Assembly (NCBI GenBank): GCA_030267565.1
Contig: BRXU01000039.1
Coordinates: forward strand, 434,001-498,000
Direction: 5' to 3'
From: Pleodorina starrii
Lineage: Eukaryota > Chlorophyta > Chlorophyceae > Chlamydomonadales > Volvocaceae
Length of the DNA: 64,000 nucleotides
The notes beneath the pieces are model-generated. The model ran no database searches. It was not told where the DNA came from and worked only from the letters and a program-made list of their open reading frames with translations. Each line of letters opens with the position of its first letter. Position 1 is the first letter of the stretch. Position numbers and translations under genes: made by a program. Below, piece after piece: positions 33,215 to 44,220 of the stretch.

Positions 33215-33712
33215 CCGCGCGGGCGTGCATTTATGAAAGCATAGGTAATCGCGTAAGGATGGTGTGAGCACTAATGAAAATCATCAGTTTACAAATGCCG
33301 TGATCTCGCACTGCAAGGGCTCCGATTGGGGCTGAGACGCGAATCCATGCAAGTCCTTCGCTTTCCACGGCGAGAAGTGTGCATATGCCGATGCCCGATG
33401 GGACATCCCTGTTCCCCGGAGATTCAAGAATCGCTGCGGGACTAACTGACCAACCGCCAGCCAGTTCCGACCTTCCGAGGTTCTGTCACTTTCGGTCATA
33501 ATCACCAATCCATCGCGTCTGCATCCTCCGCACCTAGCGTCCATAAAAAGGGAATTCCGCTTGCTGTCTTAGGGAAATCGTCATTTCACCGCTTTCTTTA
33601 TGATTTGCCTTAAGAGAATTTGATTTGCTCCTTCTCATCAGAGAATTTATTAGTTCCGTTTTTCACTTCAGCAAGGAAAATTTAGGAAAGGTCTAGGTTG
33701 TCGAAGGGAATC
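33215..33712. other. Upstream region of the S9 peptidase gene
   Basis: About 500 bp outside the inverted repeat, with no coding exon or clear core-promoter element. The last 100 bp is AT-richer than its surroundings and probably includes the 5' UTR. Confidence 0.5.
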
Positions 33713-36700
33713 ATGGGCAACCGCGAGTCCAAGCAGGTCAAGCAGCCCGCTGCTGTTGCGGCCGCTGCCGCGGAGCCCAGCAACGCCCCGCGCCCGGCGC
33801 CCCTGGGCGAATGGGAGTCGCCCGTCAGCTCCGCCTCCATCGCGGAGAAGGCCGTCAAGCTTGGGGGCGCTTCTCTGCGGTCCACCGATGGGTCGCTCTT
33901 CTGGCTGGAGCTGCGGCCCAGCGAGGGCGGCAGGCAGGTGCTGGTCATGAGGTGCGTACCCATGCGGCGCGCGCGCCTCTCTCTCCCGAGAGCCGTAAAT
34001 GATTATTATCTTCTCGTTACCGGTCAACAAAACCTTTTCGACATTTGTGTGTGTGGCATAAGCCCAGTTCACCCGGGCGTTCGCGATCTCCTCCTTCTGA
34101 TCTGGGTTGTTTATTTTACTTTTGTTTTTGAGCGTGGCAGCGCGAGCAGGAGCGAGCAGCAGCAGCAGCAGCAGCGTGCAGCCATTTCCGTTCCTTGCCC
34201 GGCCCTCCGAGAGCATGATTCATATTCAGCAGCGCCGAATGAATCTTCCCTCGGGAGTCAGGACGACAGCCGGCTGGCTGGCTGGCTCCGGGGGGGGGGA
34301 GGATGAGACGTGAGAGGCGTGGGTGGGGGATGTGGGTTGCGGCTTTCCGCCATGCCAGCCCTCCTGCGGTGTCGTACCTACCTGGATCGCGAATTGCGAT
34401 TGATCAAGTCCAGGGTACTGACCGACCCTCGCAAGCCGCAACACGCCGCGACGCGACGCGCCGTGACCCTTGAGAACTGAGACGTGCGGAAGCGCCAGCC
34501 TTCCCTTCCCACGATCCCACCGCCTAGAAAACTCGACACTCGTCCGACTACTCTCACTCCTCCGTCCTCCCTGTCAGCAACCGGCCGACCCTCAACCCCC
34601 CCTCCCAGGGCAACCGGGCGCCCTTCCCGCAGCTGCTTGCTGCAACCCATGCGACAGATTTGAGATCTTTTTTCCGCACGCACGGCCGTCAGGAAACAGA
34701 GATGATAAACACCCCCCGGGGGGCAACCCACATCCACCCACATCCACCCACATCCACCCACATCCACCCACATCCACCCACATCCACCCACATCCACCCA
34801 CATCCACCCACATATACGCACCCCCCGCAGGTCCCCCGACGGCTCCATTCGGGACGTAACGCCCCCCGGCTCGACGCCCGACGCCTTCAACGTCCGTACG
34901 ACGGTGTACGAGTACGGCGGCGGGGAATACTGCGTCGTGGGCGAAACAGTGTACTTTACCAATTTCAAGTGGGTGCCGGACTGCGTGCCGTACGATGGTA
35001 CTAAGGGCTGTTGGTCTCGTACAGCACCGAACGTTGCGAAAACACATTTTTTTTGCTAGACTGCCGCTATGCCAACCAACCAACCAACAACCAACCGATG
35101 GTCGTTGATTCCAACGCAAAGTTGTCAACTTGTCGATGACGACCTGACGTGCTGACGGGCTGACGGGCTGACCACCACCACCGCGGGTCGCAGGGACCAG
35201 GCGCTGTACGCGCAGGACATCGGCAGCACGGGCGCCTCGCCGCCGCGGATCGTGACCCACGGGTCGGCGGACCGCGGCGAGCGCTTCGCCGACGCGTCGT
35301 GGGACGAGGGCCGGCAGCGGCTGGTGGTGGTTTCGGAGGTTCACAAGGACGACTCGGGCGGAGAGCTCACTCCGGACAAGGTCCTCAACCGACTGATGGC
35401 TGTAGGTGGGTGGGTGGCTGTAGGTGGGTGGCTGGCTGGCTGTAGGTGGGTGGGTGGGTGTCGGGCTGTAGGTGGGGGGGGGGTGGCTGTAGGTGGGGGG
35501 GTTTGGGGTTACGATGCCGTCTCTGTAATGTGTACATCTTCTTCGTACCCGTCTCTGTGTACATCTTCTGTAATGTGTACATCTTCTTCGTACCCGTCTC
35601 TGTGTACATCTTCTTCGTACCCGTCTCTGTACGTCTTTTTCGTACCCGTCTCTGCCCCCCACACCGCCCCCCCACCCCCCCACCCTCCCCACCCCCCCTC
35701 CCACCCCCCGCCTCACAGATGTCTCCAGCGGCGATGTATCCGTGTTGGTGTCTGGTGCGTCCTTCTACGCCTACCCCTCCGTCAGCCCCGGTGGCAAGTG
35801 GCTGGCCTGGGTGCAGTGGGACTTCCCCAACATGCCCTGGGTGGGTGGGGGGGGGGGGGTCGGGGGGAGAGTGGGTGGCTGTGCTGGAGTGGAGGTGGGG
35901 GTATTGGAAGGTGTCTGTCTTCTGCTCTTTTCCTGACCCTCTCAATAAAACCCTAAAACCCAACGCCCCGCCCCCACCGCCCCCCAAACACCTCCCGCCC
36001 GCTCAGGACCACACCACTCTGTTCGTGGCCCCGCTGGCGGATGACGGAACCGTGGGTCGGCCCACAAAGTGGGTTGTGCCGAGCGTGGCGCCGGGGCTGA
36101 TGCTGCTGGGGATGGGGATGTGTGTGTGGTGGTGGGGATGTGGGGCGGAGGGTGGATTGGGTGGGGGCGTGGGGAGGGGGCGGAGAAGGGGAAGCACCTG
36201 GGACTCGGACCCCGGAGGGAGTGGGGGGAGTGGGAAAGGGGCCGCCTGAGGAGCATCGCAGGTCTCCGTAGACGGCGGGCAAAGGAAGGTTTAAACCGAA
36301 AGTTGTTTGGATGCAGGGGGATTGGGCACCAGGCCAAATACTCCACCCGAACCATCCTTCGTTTAAAAACCCCAAAACCCCAAAACTCGAAATCTCGGCG
36401 CGCAAATCTGTGGTCGGGGGCCGCCGCACTCTGGGTTTTATCATCCGACTACATCCGCCCACAAACTCGCGTCCACTCTCTCCCGCGCCTGCCTCGGCCG
36501 TACGGACGGCGTGTACGACAGGATCGCGGGCGAGGGCAGCTCCGTACAGCAGCCCGTGTGGTCGTCCGACAGTTCGTACCTGTACTTCGTGGATGACAAA
36601 TCAGGCTGGTGGAACCTGTACCGCTGCCGTACACCGGTCGCTACCGGTACGGCAGGATGGACGAGCGCCGGCGCCGACGCGGAGCCTGTGAGCCCCATGG

Positions 36701-39700
36701 AAGCCGAGTGGGGCTTCCCGGCCTGGAACCTGGACCGCCGCTCGTACCAGGTATGGTACGGCACGTCTGTTCGATAGTACGACACAATTACCGGGTACGA
36801 CACACTGGTCAAACCTGTCCTCCCGCATCTTCACCCCTGGCGGCTGCCACCCCTCCCACCCCCCCTTCCCTCAGCCCCCCTTCCCTCAGCCCCCAACCCC
36901 CGCTTCCTTCAGCCCTCAACTTCCGCCCTAACACACACACATACTTTCTCTGCTCCACTCTCTTCCTCTTTCCCCTCCCCCGGCCTATCCGCGGATGCAC
37001 TCCTCTCCCCCCACGCTTTTGCCTGTACATCAATGCCTAACCATGCTGTCACCATGCCCTTCCCCTCGCCACTTGCCTGGGCTGCCGCCGCAACGCTGGT
37101 CATCTTCAGGTAAGCGCTCGTGCCCTGTGTGTTGATTGCGTGCTTACATGTCCCTTGCGCTGTTAGGCCTCGTTGTTTGGGCTTTCGGGCGGGGTACTAG
37201 GTTCACGCACGCGCATGCCAGCAACAGCGATTCCCTCCGCTCTCGCTCTCCGCTTCACTGCCATCAGCCAACTACTTGTATCTCTTCGTCAATAGTTCAC
37301 AATACTATAGCATTAGCCTACTACGTTTCATACGGCGGGCGGCGTGACAGCTCTGACACGCTGCCTTACATGAACGACTCCGACACGAGTTCGTTTGGGG
37401 CGCCGTCACGCTTGGTGTTCGGCGCAGCCACTGGTCGGCTCCAAGCACTTAATTGGTAACTATCGGAGTCCGTAAGCAGTTCGTTTTTCGGGAAGCTTGA
37501 CAGAGATCCAGTCGATCGTCAGACTACAACGTCCGCAGGGCTTTTGTTTCTTTCTTGCAAATTCACTCTTCAAACTCCCCCCACGCGCCCGCCACAGATC
37601 CTGGACGATGGTTCGGTGTTGGCCGTCTTCACCGACCCGCGGGTCGCTGGTCAGACACTGGCGCTGCTGCAACCGCCAACCGACAGCGGCGGCGCCTGGA
37701 GGCTCTCACGCATAAACGCGGGTGAGTGGGGAGAGTGAGGATGGAGGTTGTGGTTGGCGGGGGGAGGCGTAAGGGCAGCAGGGCACACGCCGTGTCGTGT
37801 GTTTCGTGGGTCACGGTCTCCATCCATCCATCCATCCAGCCATCCACGCCCTCGCATCGGTACGACGTAGGTATGACAAGTTACGGAGGAGCCCCTGCAG
37901 TACGGCAGGCGGGCGGCGGGGCCTCGGTGACAGTGGCCGCCGTCGCGGCGTCGTTCACCCGCGGCTCGGCTGTCGTACAGCTGACGGCGACGTCACTGGA
38001 TGCGCTGGCGGCGGCGACGGAGGCGGACTGGGTGGTGGTCAAGAGCGCTAGCGCCATGCAGGTGGGTGGTGACCGTTGAGTCGGTTAGGGTCGGTTGGGT
38101 CGGTTGGTGTCAGTGCACGACAAGGAAATGCAAGCAAGCACAATCGACGGTATCTCAACAGTTTTCTATTTCTGTTGTAGATATTTGTTTGTTTGTTTGA
38201 TGGGTGGCAATTAGAGCTGGTGGCATGGCGGGTTAGCCCGGTCAGGAATAAGGATCGTTGTACCCAACTAACTGCTGTAACTGTCCAACCGACTAACTTC
38301 CACCCGCCGCTCCTCGCCACCTCCCCTCAAGCGCAGATTCCCGAGGGCTACATCTCCGTGCCCGAGCAGGTCGAGTTCCCAACCACCTTCAACGGCGAAC
38401 CGACAACTGCCCACATGCTGTACTACCCGCCAACCAACAAGTACGTGACCCGTACCACCGTACAGCATTTTTACGCAACTACTCGCGCCAAGCTCCCCCT
38501 GCCCAACACGCCCCACACACTGCGCCGACGATCCGTACTGGTCGTCGTACTGGTCGTCGTACCAGTCGTCGTGCTGGCGCTTCCGGCCTGCGGGCTGCTG
38601 GCCTGCTGCCCCCTCCCCGACCGCCGTGGCGTGTTGCCTTGCGACCCGTGCGGTGTCCTGGTTCCGTCCCCAAGGGGGGGGGAGGTGGCCACCGGGGGGC
38701 AGAAGCTCCTTCATTCCCTTGCTGTGGCTTTGGCTGGCTGCCTCCGGAAACACGCCAACGGCACACACCCAAAGCTCGAACGCCGCTAAGGGCCCGCTGA
38801 GAACTTGGCGATGCCCCTGGGCTGGGCAGGGTAGGGCAGGGCACAGCAGGGCAGGGTAGGTGGCGTAGACTTTAATTATACGATAGTAGGTATGGATCAA
38901 GTACGGTAAATAAATATAATACTAAAAAAATATATAAATAAATAGATTTTAAATAGATAAATAATAATAAATAAATAATGAGGAATCGATAAAGCAGGAA
39001 CCAATAAAGGACAGTGCGACTGCCTACCCACTGGCCACTGCCCTCCGCCCTCCGCCCACCCCTTGTCCCCGCCGCCGCCCCTCATCCCTCAGGGACTTCA
39101 CCTACCCCTCCGACACGCTGCCTCCCCTGCTGGTGAAGAGCCACGGGGGGCCCACAGCGTCAGCCTATACCGCCCTCAGCCCCTCCCTGCAGTACTGGAC
39201 GAGCAGGGGTGAGAAGAAATGAGAGCCGTATGCCGTACAACTGTACGATGCTGTGGTACCATGTGGGTCGCGCCGTACACCGTTGCGTGAAGAGAGCGGA
39301 CGCAAGAGGTTGCTGCGCGCGTCTGCTCGTTATAGGGTCACACCAGTTTTAGCTTATAGGTTGGCTGCCATGAACATGAAAAACATGATGAACAACATGA
39401 AAAACATGGAAACATCAGAAACAAGTCTAATGTGGATGGTTGAAAGTGAGGTACATCAAGGTACATGTAAGGGGTGTGGGAATTTTGTTGTTTCTTGGGG
39501 GGCGGGGCGGGGTCCCGACCTCCCGACTTCCTCCCGGGTGGTGGTGGTGGTGCTGTGCGCAGGTTTCGCTCTGGCGGATGTCGATTACGGGGGCAGTACG
39601 GGGTACGGCACTGCGTACCGCAACCGTCTCAACGGAAACTGGGGCGAGGTGAGTCACTCTCCGCTTGCCTGTCACGGTAATTTGGAAAAAGGGGGTGCGC

Positions 39701-42700
39701 GCGCTATGGCGGAAGCCAGGCGAGGGGAGGCAAAGGGAGGACCATGCCACCCAGCACGTGGGGCCGTGAGGGGGGTGGGGGGTTCAGGGAGTGATATGCT
39801 CCTTTATAAAATAATGAGTCACTGCGGACGTTGATGATCAAGCTGCGACAGCCGCTGAACCTCCGGAACTGTGAAAGTTATCCCACCCATTCCCAAACTT
39901 TACCGACATTGCTGCTTGACCCGCGGTTGAACCGTCCCAGCATCTTGTCGGTGTCGGAAGTGTTGCAAGCCGCCTCGGACGAAGCCGCACCGCATTTTGT
40001 GCGGTGCGATGTTGTAGACATGTGTACCAATCGTAAAATTAGCGCCGTAGAAGTGTCCAAAAGCTGACTGAAAAGCTGGTATGCGCGTGCTTGCTCTAAA
40101 AAACCCGAAAATCCCACCCTCTAAGCTGTCAGAACTGGCAACAGCAACATCTATCGGAACTGAGGATGCTTACCTGAGCGGCAGACCAGCGCGGTAGCGT
40201 TGCGATTCGTCGATGCGTAAGGGGCAAGGGCAACGTGGCGGCTTTGTGAGCAACGTTGAAGCATTTGCTGGGGGAGCATGGTATGATATGCGGTGCGATC
40301 CTACACAAGGTGCCTACGGGAATGACTAAAAGAAAGAAAGATGCATAAACTAAGCTGAGTATTTGAGCACCCAGCTGTAACGAGCCGTACCGAAGTACGG
40401 CGCCTTACAGTTGGGCGACGTGCATACGCACAAACCACGGTGCGGCACGGGGCCTGAGGAGGTTCCCGCCATACCGCGCACCGGAGGGGCCGATGCATGC
40501 TGACCCCTGCGGTGTGGGATGGTTAGGGGGTTTAACGGGGGACGCGCTGCGAGAAGGGGTGCGGTGGGGGTGGGGGCTGGCGTGTCCGGAGGGCGCCAAA
40601 TGCGGCAAGAATGCGGTCGGTGAGCTTGAGACCGTTTTTGCGTTGGACATGGAAGAGGTCCGGCCATAGGATGACCTGCTGCGCACACTGGGCCTCGAGG
40701 CGTAAACGTGTGTAATCTTGTTGAAAGAGGCAAAACATGAGCATGGCAACTTCTGTGATGAAGTGGGGGGTTGGGGGGGTGGGGGGGTGGGGGGGTATCT
40801 CGTACAGATGAGAATGAGGCTATGGCGGCCTAAAGGGGGGGATTACCCCCAAACCCGTTCGTGCCTGATGCTTGCTGCAACTACCGGTACACCCTCCCCT
40901 CATTCGTCCTCTCCTCCCCCTCCCCCCCCGCATCTGGCCCCCCATCCACACCCTCCACCAACCGCAGGTTCTCATCCCCCCCCTCCCCCTCGCCCCTCCC
41001 CCTCGCCCCCTCCCCCCCTCTTCAGATACAGACCCCACCCCCCCACCCCCCAACCCCCAACCCCTCTCCAACCCCCCAATGCCGTACCCCAGGCTCAGGC
41101 CCCCAAAACACCCACCCGAACAAACACACCCACACCCACACAACCCCCACGAATCAACCTCCCCGAATCAACCCCTCAGACCAACCGCAACCTCCCGTCT
41201 CTCTCGTCCCCTGCCTCTTCGCTTCCTTTCTCGTCCCCTCCCTGCCTCTTCCCCTTCCCCTCCCTTCCCTTTCCCCTCCCTTCCCCTTCCCTGTCTCAGG
41301 TGGACGTTCAGGACTGCGCCGCCGCCGCTGAGTGGCTGGTGGCCTCCGGTCGGGTGGATCCGCGCCGCATCTGCATCAGCGGCGGCTCCGCGGGCGGATA
41401 CACCACTCTGGCGTGTCTGGCGTTCAGGTGCTGGGGGGGGGGGTGGGGAGGGGGAGGGGGGGAGAAGAAGAGTGGAGTGGACTGGAGTGGAGTGGATGGA
41501 CGGAGTGCAGGAGGGGGGGGTGCGCCGAGGTGTGCCTCAGTCGCGTCGGTCCGCTGGCGGGGGCGCCCTTCAGCCGACAACAGCCCCTCAGCGGCTTCGA
41601 CTGCGCTGCCACGCGGAGGAGCGCTCTGGGGTCGACGGGCGTTATAACCGCCACAACCGTAACGGCCCAACGGCTCAACGGCGCCTCATATTACTAGCAA
41701 TGTGCCTTGCGGCGACGTGTTTTCATGCCGTACAGGAAGACGTTCTCCGCGGGCGCCTCACTGTACGGCGTCGCGGATCCAAAGATGCTGGCGGAGGATA
41801 CGCACAAGTTCGAGAGCAGGTACGGATAAGTATGTACGGAAACGTACGAGCGTGTCGGTACGAGCGGGGGCGGGGGCGGCGGCTTGTACGGCCACGTGGG
41901 TTGCGCGCCCACACCCCTTCCCCTCCCCCTCCTGCTCCTCCACCGTTATAATTACTCCACCACCACCACCACCCCTTGCTCCGTTTGCCCTTCCATCAGC
42001 TCTTCTTAACTCTCAGAAAACGCCCTCTCTCCTTCCCTCCCTTCTTCCACCCCCTCCCCCCCTTTTCTCCTGATCCCCTCTGCCCGCCATCAGCGAGCCA
42101 GCCAACCGAATGACGACAGAGACTCTCCTGCCTCCCCCCCCTACCCCCTCCCCTGCCCTCCCCGCCAGAAGCTTCTTGTGGGTCAGCAGCCTGTCAGTCT
42201 TCTGCCTCTTCGGACTGTCGGCCACACTTTGTGACCCCTCCACCTCGACCTCCTCGGGCCCCATTTCGTTGCCCTTCCACCCACCCACCCACCCAACCCC
42301 CCCCCCCACACACACACACTCAATTCCGTTCCGTTCCCGTTTTATTTGAAAGGTACATGGATAAAATGATTGGGCCGCTGCCGGACGCTGCATCCGTCTA
42401 CGAAGCCCGGTCGCCGCTCAAACACGCGGACCAGTTCTCTAGCCCGGTTATCTTCTTCCAGGCAGGTGGTGGTTGCGGCGGATGTTGCGTTGGTGGTTGT
42501 GACGGTTGTTGTGGCGGTTGTTGTGGCTGGGAGTGGCTGGGGATCTGGGGAACAGGGCTCTTCATCCAAAGGTGTACGTTGAGGACCGTTTTACCGGTAT
42601 GACTAATGGCATATGGCTTATGGCACATGGCGCTGGCGAAGCGAAGTGAAGTGAAGTGAAGTGAGTTGGAATTGATGGAAAGGGAGTAAGGGACCCACAA

Positions 42701-44011
42701 GGCGCGGTAGGTGGCCAGCAGCGAACGCCGGGTCTCAAACTTTCAATACGTTTCCCATTAAAAAAAGCAAAAAAGCAAAAAAGGAAAATTCAAAAAAGGG
42801 CTCACCGGACGAACCCGAACCGGCCCCCAAGACCGGACACCGGCACTCGGGGGTGACTCATAGGGGAGGGGGAGGGGGACGTCTATCGCAGGCACCCGCC
42901 AATTTCGCGCGCCGGGACGAGAGTACGGCAGCCGGGATACGGCAGATAGAGCCTATTGCTGCCTCACCCGTCCAAGCCAGCCGTTAACGACCCAACTGCC
43001 CTAACGGCCAACGAACGTCCAACCAACAACCAACCGGCAACCGACACACAGGGCGATCAGGACAAGGTGGTGCCACCCGAGCAGGCGGTCTCGATGTACA
43101 ACGCCATCAAGGTACGGCGCATGTACGGCATGTGCGACAGGCGTCTCCCCTGCAACCGGGGGGAACGGGGGAGGGAGGGTCCCGCCAGCTCGACCGGGTT
43201 TCGAGTGCTCTCACCTCTCAAGGCGGTGGAGATGTTAGTTGCGACCCGTGGGTCACTACCCAGGTAGCCCAGCCAGCAGCCCCACCACCCACCACTATCA
43301 CTCCCTGACCCCATCCCACCCGGGTCGCCTCCACAATTCCCTTTCTTGTGTAGCACACGCAAATTAGACGGAACTGACAGCTCTCCTCCCTAATTTCTGT
43401 GGGGTTTTGTCGAATTGTATGTCTTCTCCCCTCCTCCCTTCCCCTCCATTCTCCCCCCCCCAAAACACACACACACACACACGCACCAAGGCTGCCGGTC
43501 TGCCCACGGCCCTGGTCATGTTTCCCGGGGAGCAGCATGGTTTCCGGCAGGTCGGTTGTGACGGTTGGGGCGGTTGGTGGTTGAGAGGCTGTGTCGTTGC
43601 CGCAGCTTGGGAGTATTGACGTTCCGATTCCTTGACTTGACTACCGCCGATTCCTTGACAACCGCCAATTCCTTGACTACCGCCGATTCCTTGACTACCG
43701 CCGATTCCTTGACCGCCTGCCTGCCCCCGCTCTTCCGCGCGTTGGCCTCTTGTCGTGCGCGCGCACTTTCTGACGCCCGCGGCCCGCCCTCTCCATTATT
43801 ACTAACCTCGTGTTCGTGTTCGTCTATTTTACGGCGTTGCCGTACGACCGGTGCCATACGACAGGCGAAGAGCATCCGTACGGCACTGGAGGGCGAGTTT
43901 TTCTTCTACGGAAAGGTGCTGGGCTTCAAGGCTGCCATGTCTGAGGACCTGCCGAAAATTGAGATTGACAATTTGCCCACATCGCAACCACCGCCATCTC
44001 AGCAGCAGTAG
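33713..44011 (+). CDS. Serine peptidase family S9 (prolyl oligopeptidase / acylaminoacyl-peptidase type)
   Basis: Alpha/beta-hydrolase peptidase that would cleave oligopeptides or acyl-peptides. Exons: 33713-33951, 34831-34968, 35194-35405, 35719-35840, 36007-36068, 36522-36750, one unresolved exon near 36.9-37.1 kb, 37598-37721, 37871-38061, 38337-38440, 39093-39208, 39563-39648, 41300-41427, 41736-41819, 42353-42461, 43052-43111, 43491-43550, 43865-44011; apart from the unresolved exon the phases join. The N-terminal half is the beta-propeller ([45 protein letters not shown]). The catalytic half shows KSHGGPTA (oxyanion region), the nucleophile in GGSAGGY, Asp in GDQDKVVPP and His in GEQHGFRQ, so the triad is intact. 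MGNRESK at the start fits an N-myristoylation site (Gly2, Ser6) instead of a transit peptide. The intron at 42462 begins GC. Overall resemblance is to the plant S9 subfamily of about 700 aa. Confidence 0.9.
34728..34812. repeat. CATCCACCCA decamer tandem repeat
   Basis: About eight exact decamer units ending 18 bases before the acceptor of S9 exon 2; they may serve as its pyrimidine-rich tract. Confidence 0.95.
35398..35510. repeat. Tandem donor-like GGCTGTAGGTGGGT repeat
   Basis: CTGTAGGTGGG recurs about five times starting at the S9 exon 3 / intron 3 junction (donor used: after GTAG at 35405), so the first intronic 100 bp is a ladder of equivalent donor sequences. Confidence 0.85.
35528..35655. 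repeat. TGTACATCTTCTTCGTACCC tandem repeat
   Basis: Four to five units of about 27 bp (GTACATCTTCTTCGTACCCG then TCTCT), some interrupted by TGTAATG, in S9 intron 3. Confidence 0.85.
38870..38985. other. AT-rich island inside an S9 intron
   Basis: About 115 bp made almost only of A and T (AAATAAATA-type runs) in an otherwise GC-rich gene. No gene signal. Confidence 0.8.
39649..41299. other. Long S9 intron with possible inserted sequence
   Basis: At 1.65 kb this is by far the longest intron of the gene. A minus-strand stretch (about 40744-40532) reads [20 protein letters not shown], then [20 protein letters not shown], which is protein-like but unassigned. It may be the remains of a mobile-element insertion. 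The final 400 bp is C-rich. Confidence 0.4.
43625..43712. repeat. 18-bp tandem repeat in the last S9 intron
   Basis: About five units of GATTCCTTGACTACCGCC with small variations. Confidence 0.9.
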
Positions 44012-44220
44012 AAGCAGGAGCAGCAGGAGCAGCAGCAGTAGCAGGAGCAGCAGTAGCAGGAGCAGCAGCAGGAGCAGTAATAGTAGCCGCGACCGAAGCA
44101 GCAGCAGTTAGTGCAAGCAGCAACAACAACAGTCGCCAGAGCTGCTACAATAACAGTAGCCATCACAGCAGCAGCTAGCAGCAGCAGCAGCTGTACTTAA
44201 GAGTCAATAGCAGCAGCAGC
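43999..44220. repeat. CAG/AGC trinucleotide-rich tract
   Basis: Imperfect (AGC)n/(AGT)n over the last S9 codons (SQQQ) and about 210 bp of 3' UTR. Confidence 0.85.

Noticed and set aside
36960..37109. Exact exon for the missing S9 propeller blade
   Set aside because: [11 protein letters not shown] before GTAAGC at 37110 looks right, but no acceptor precedes it and its phase does not fit the next exon, so no coordinates are claimed.
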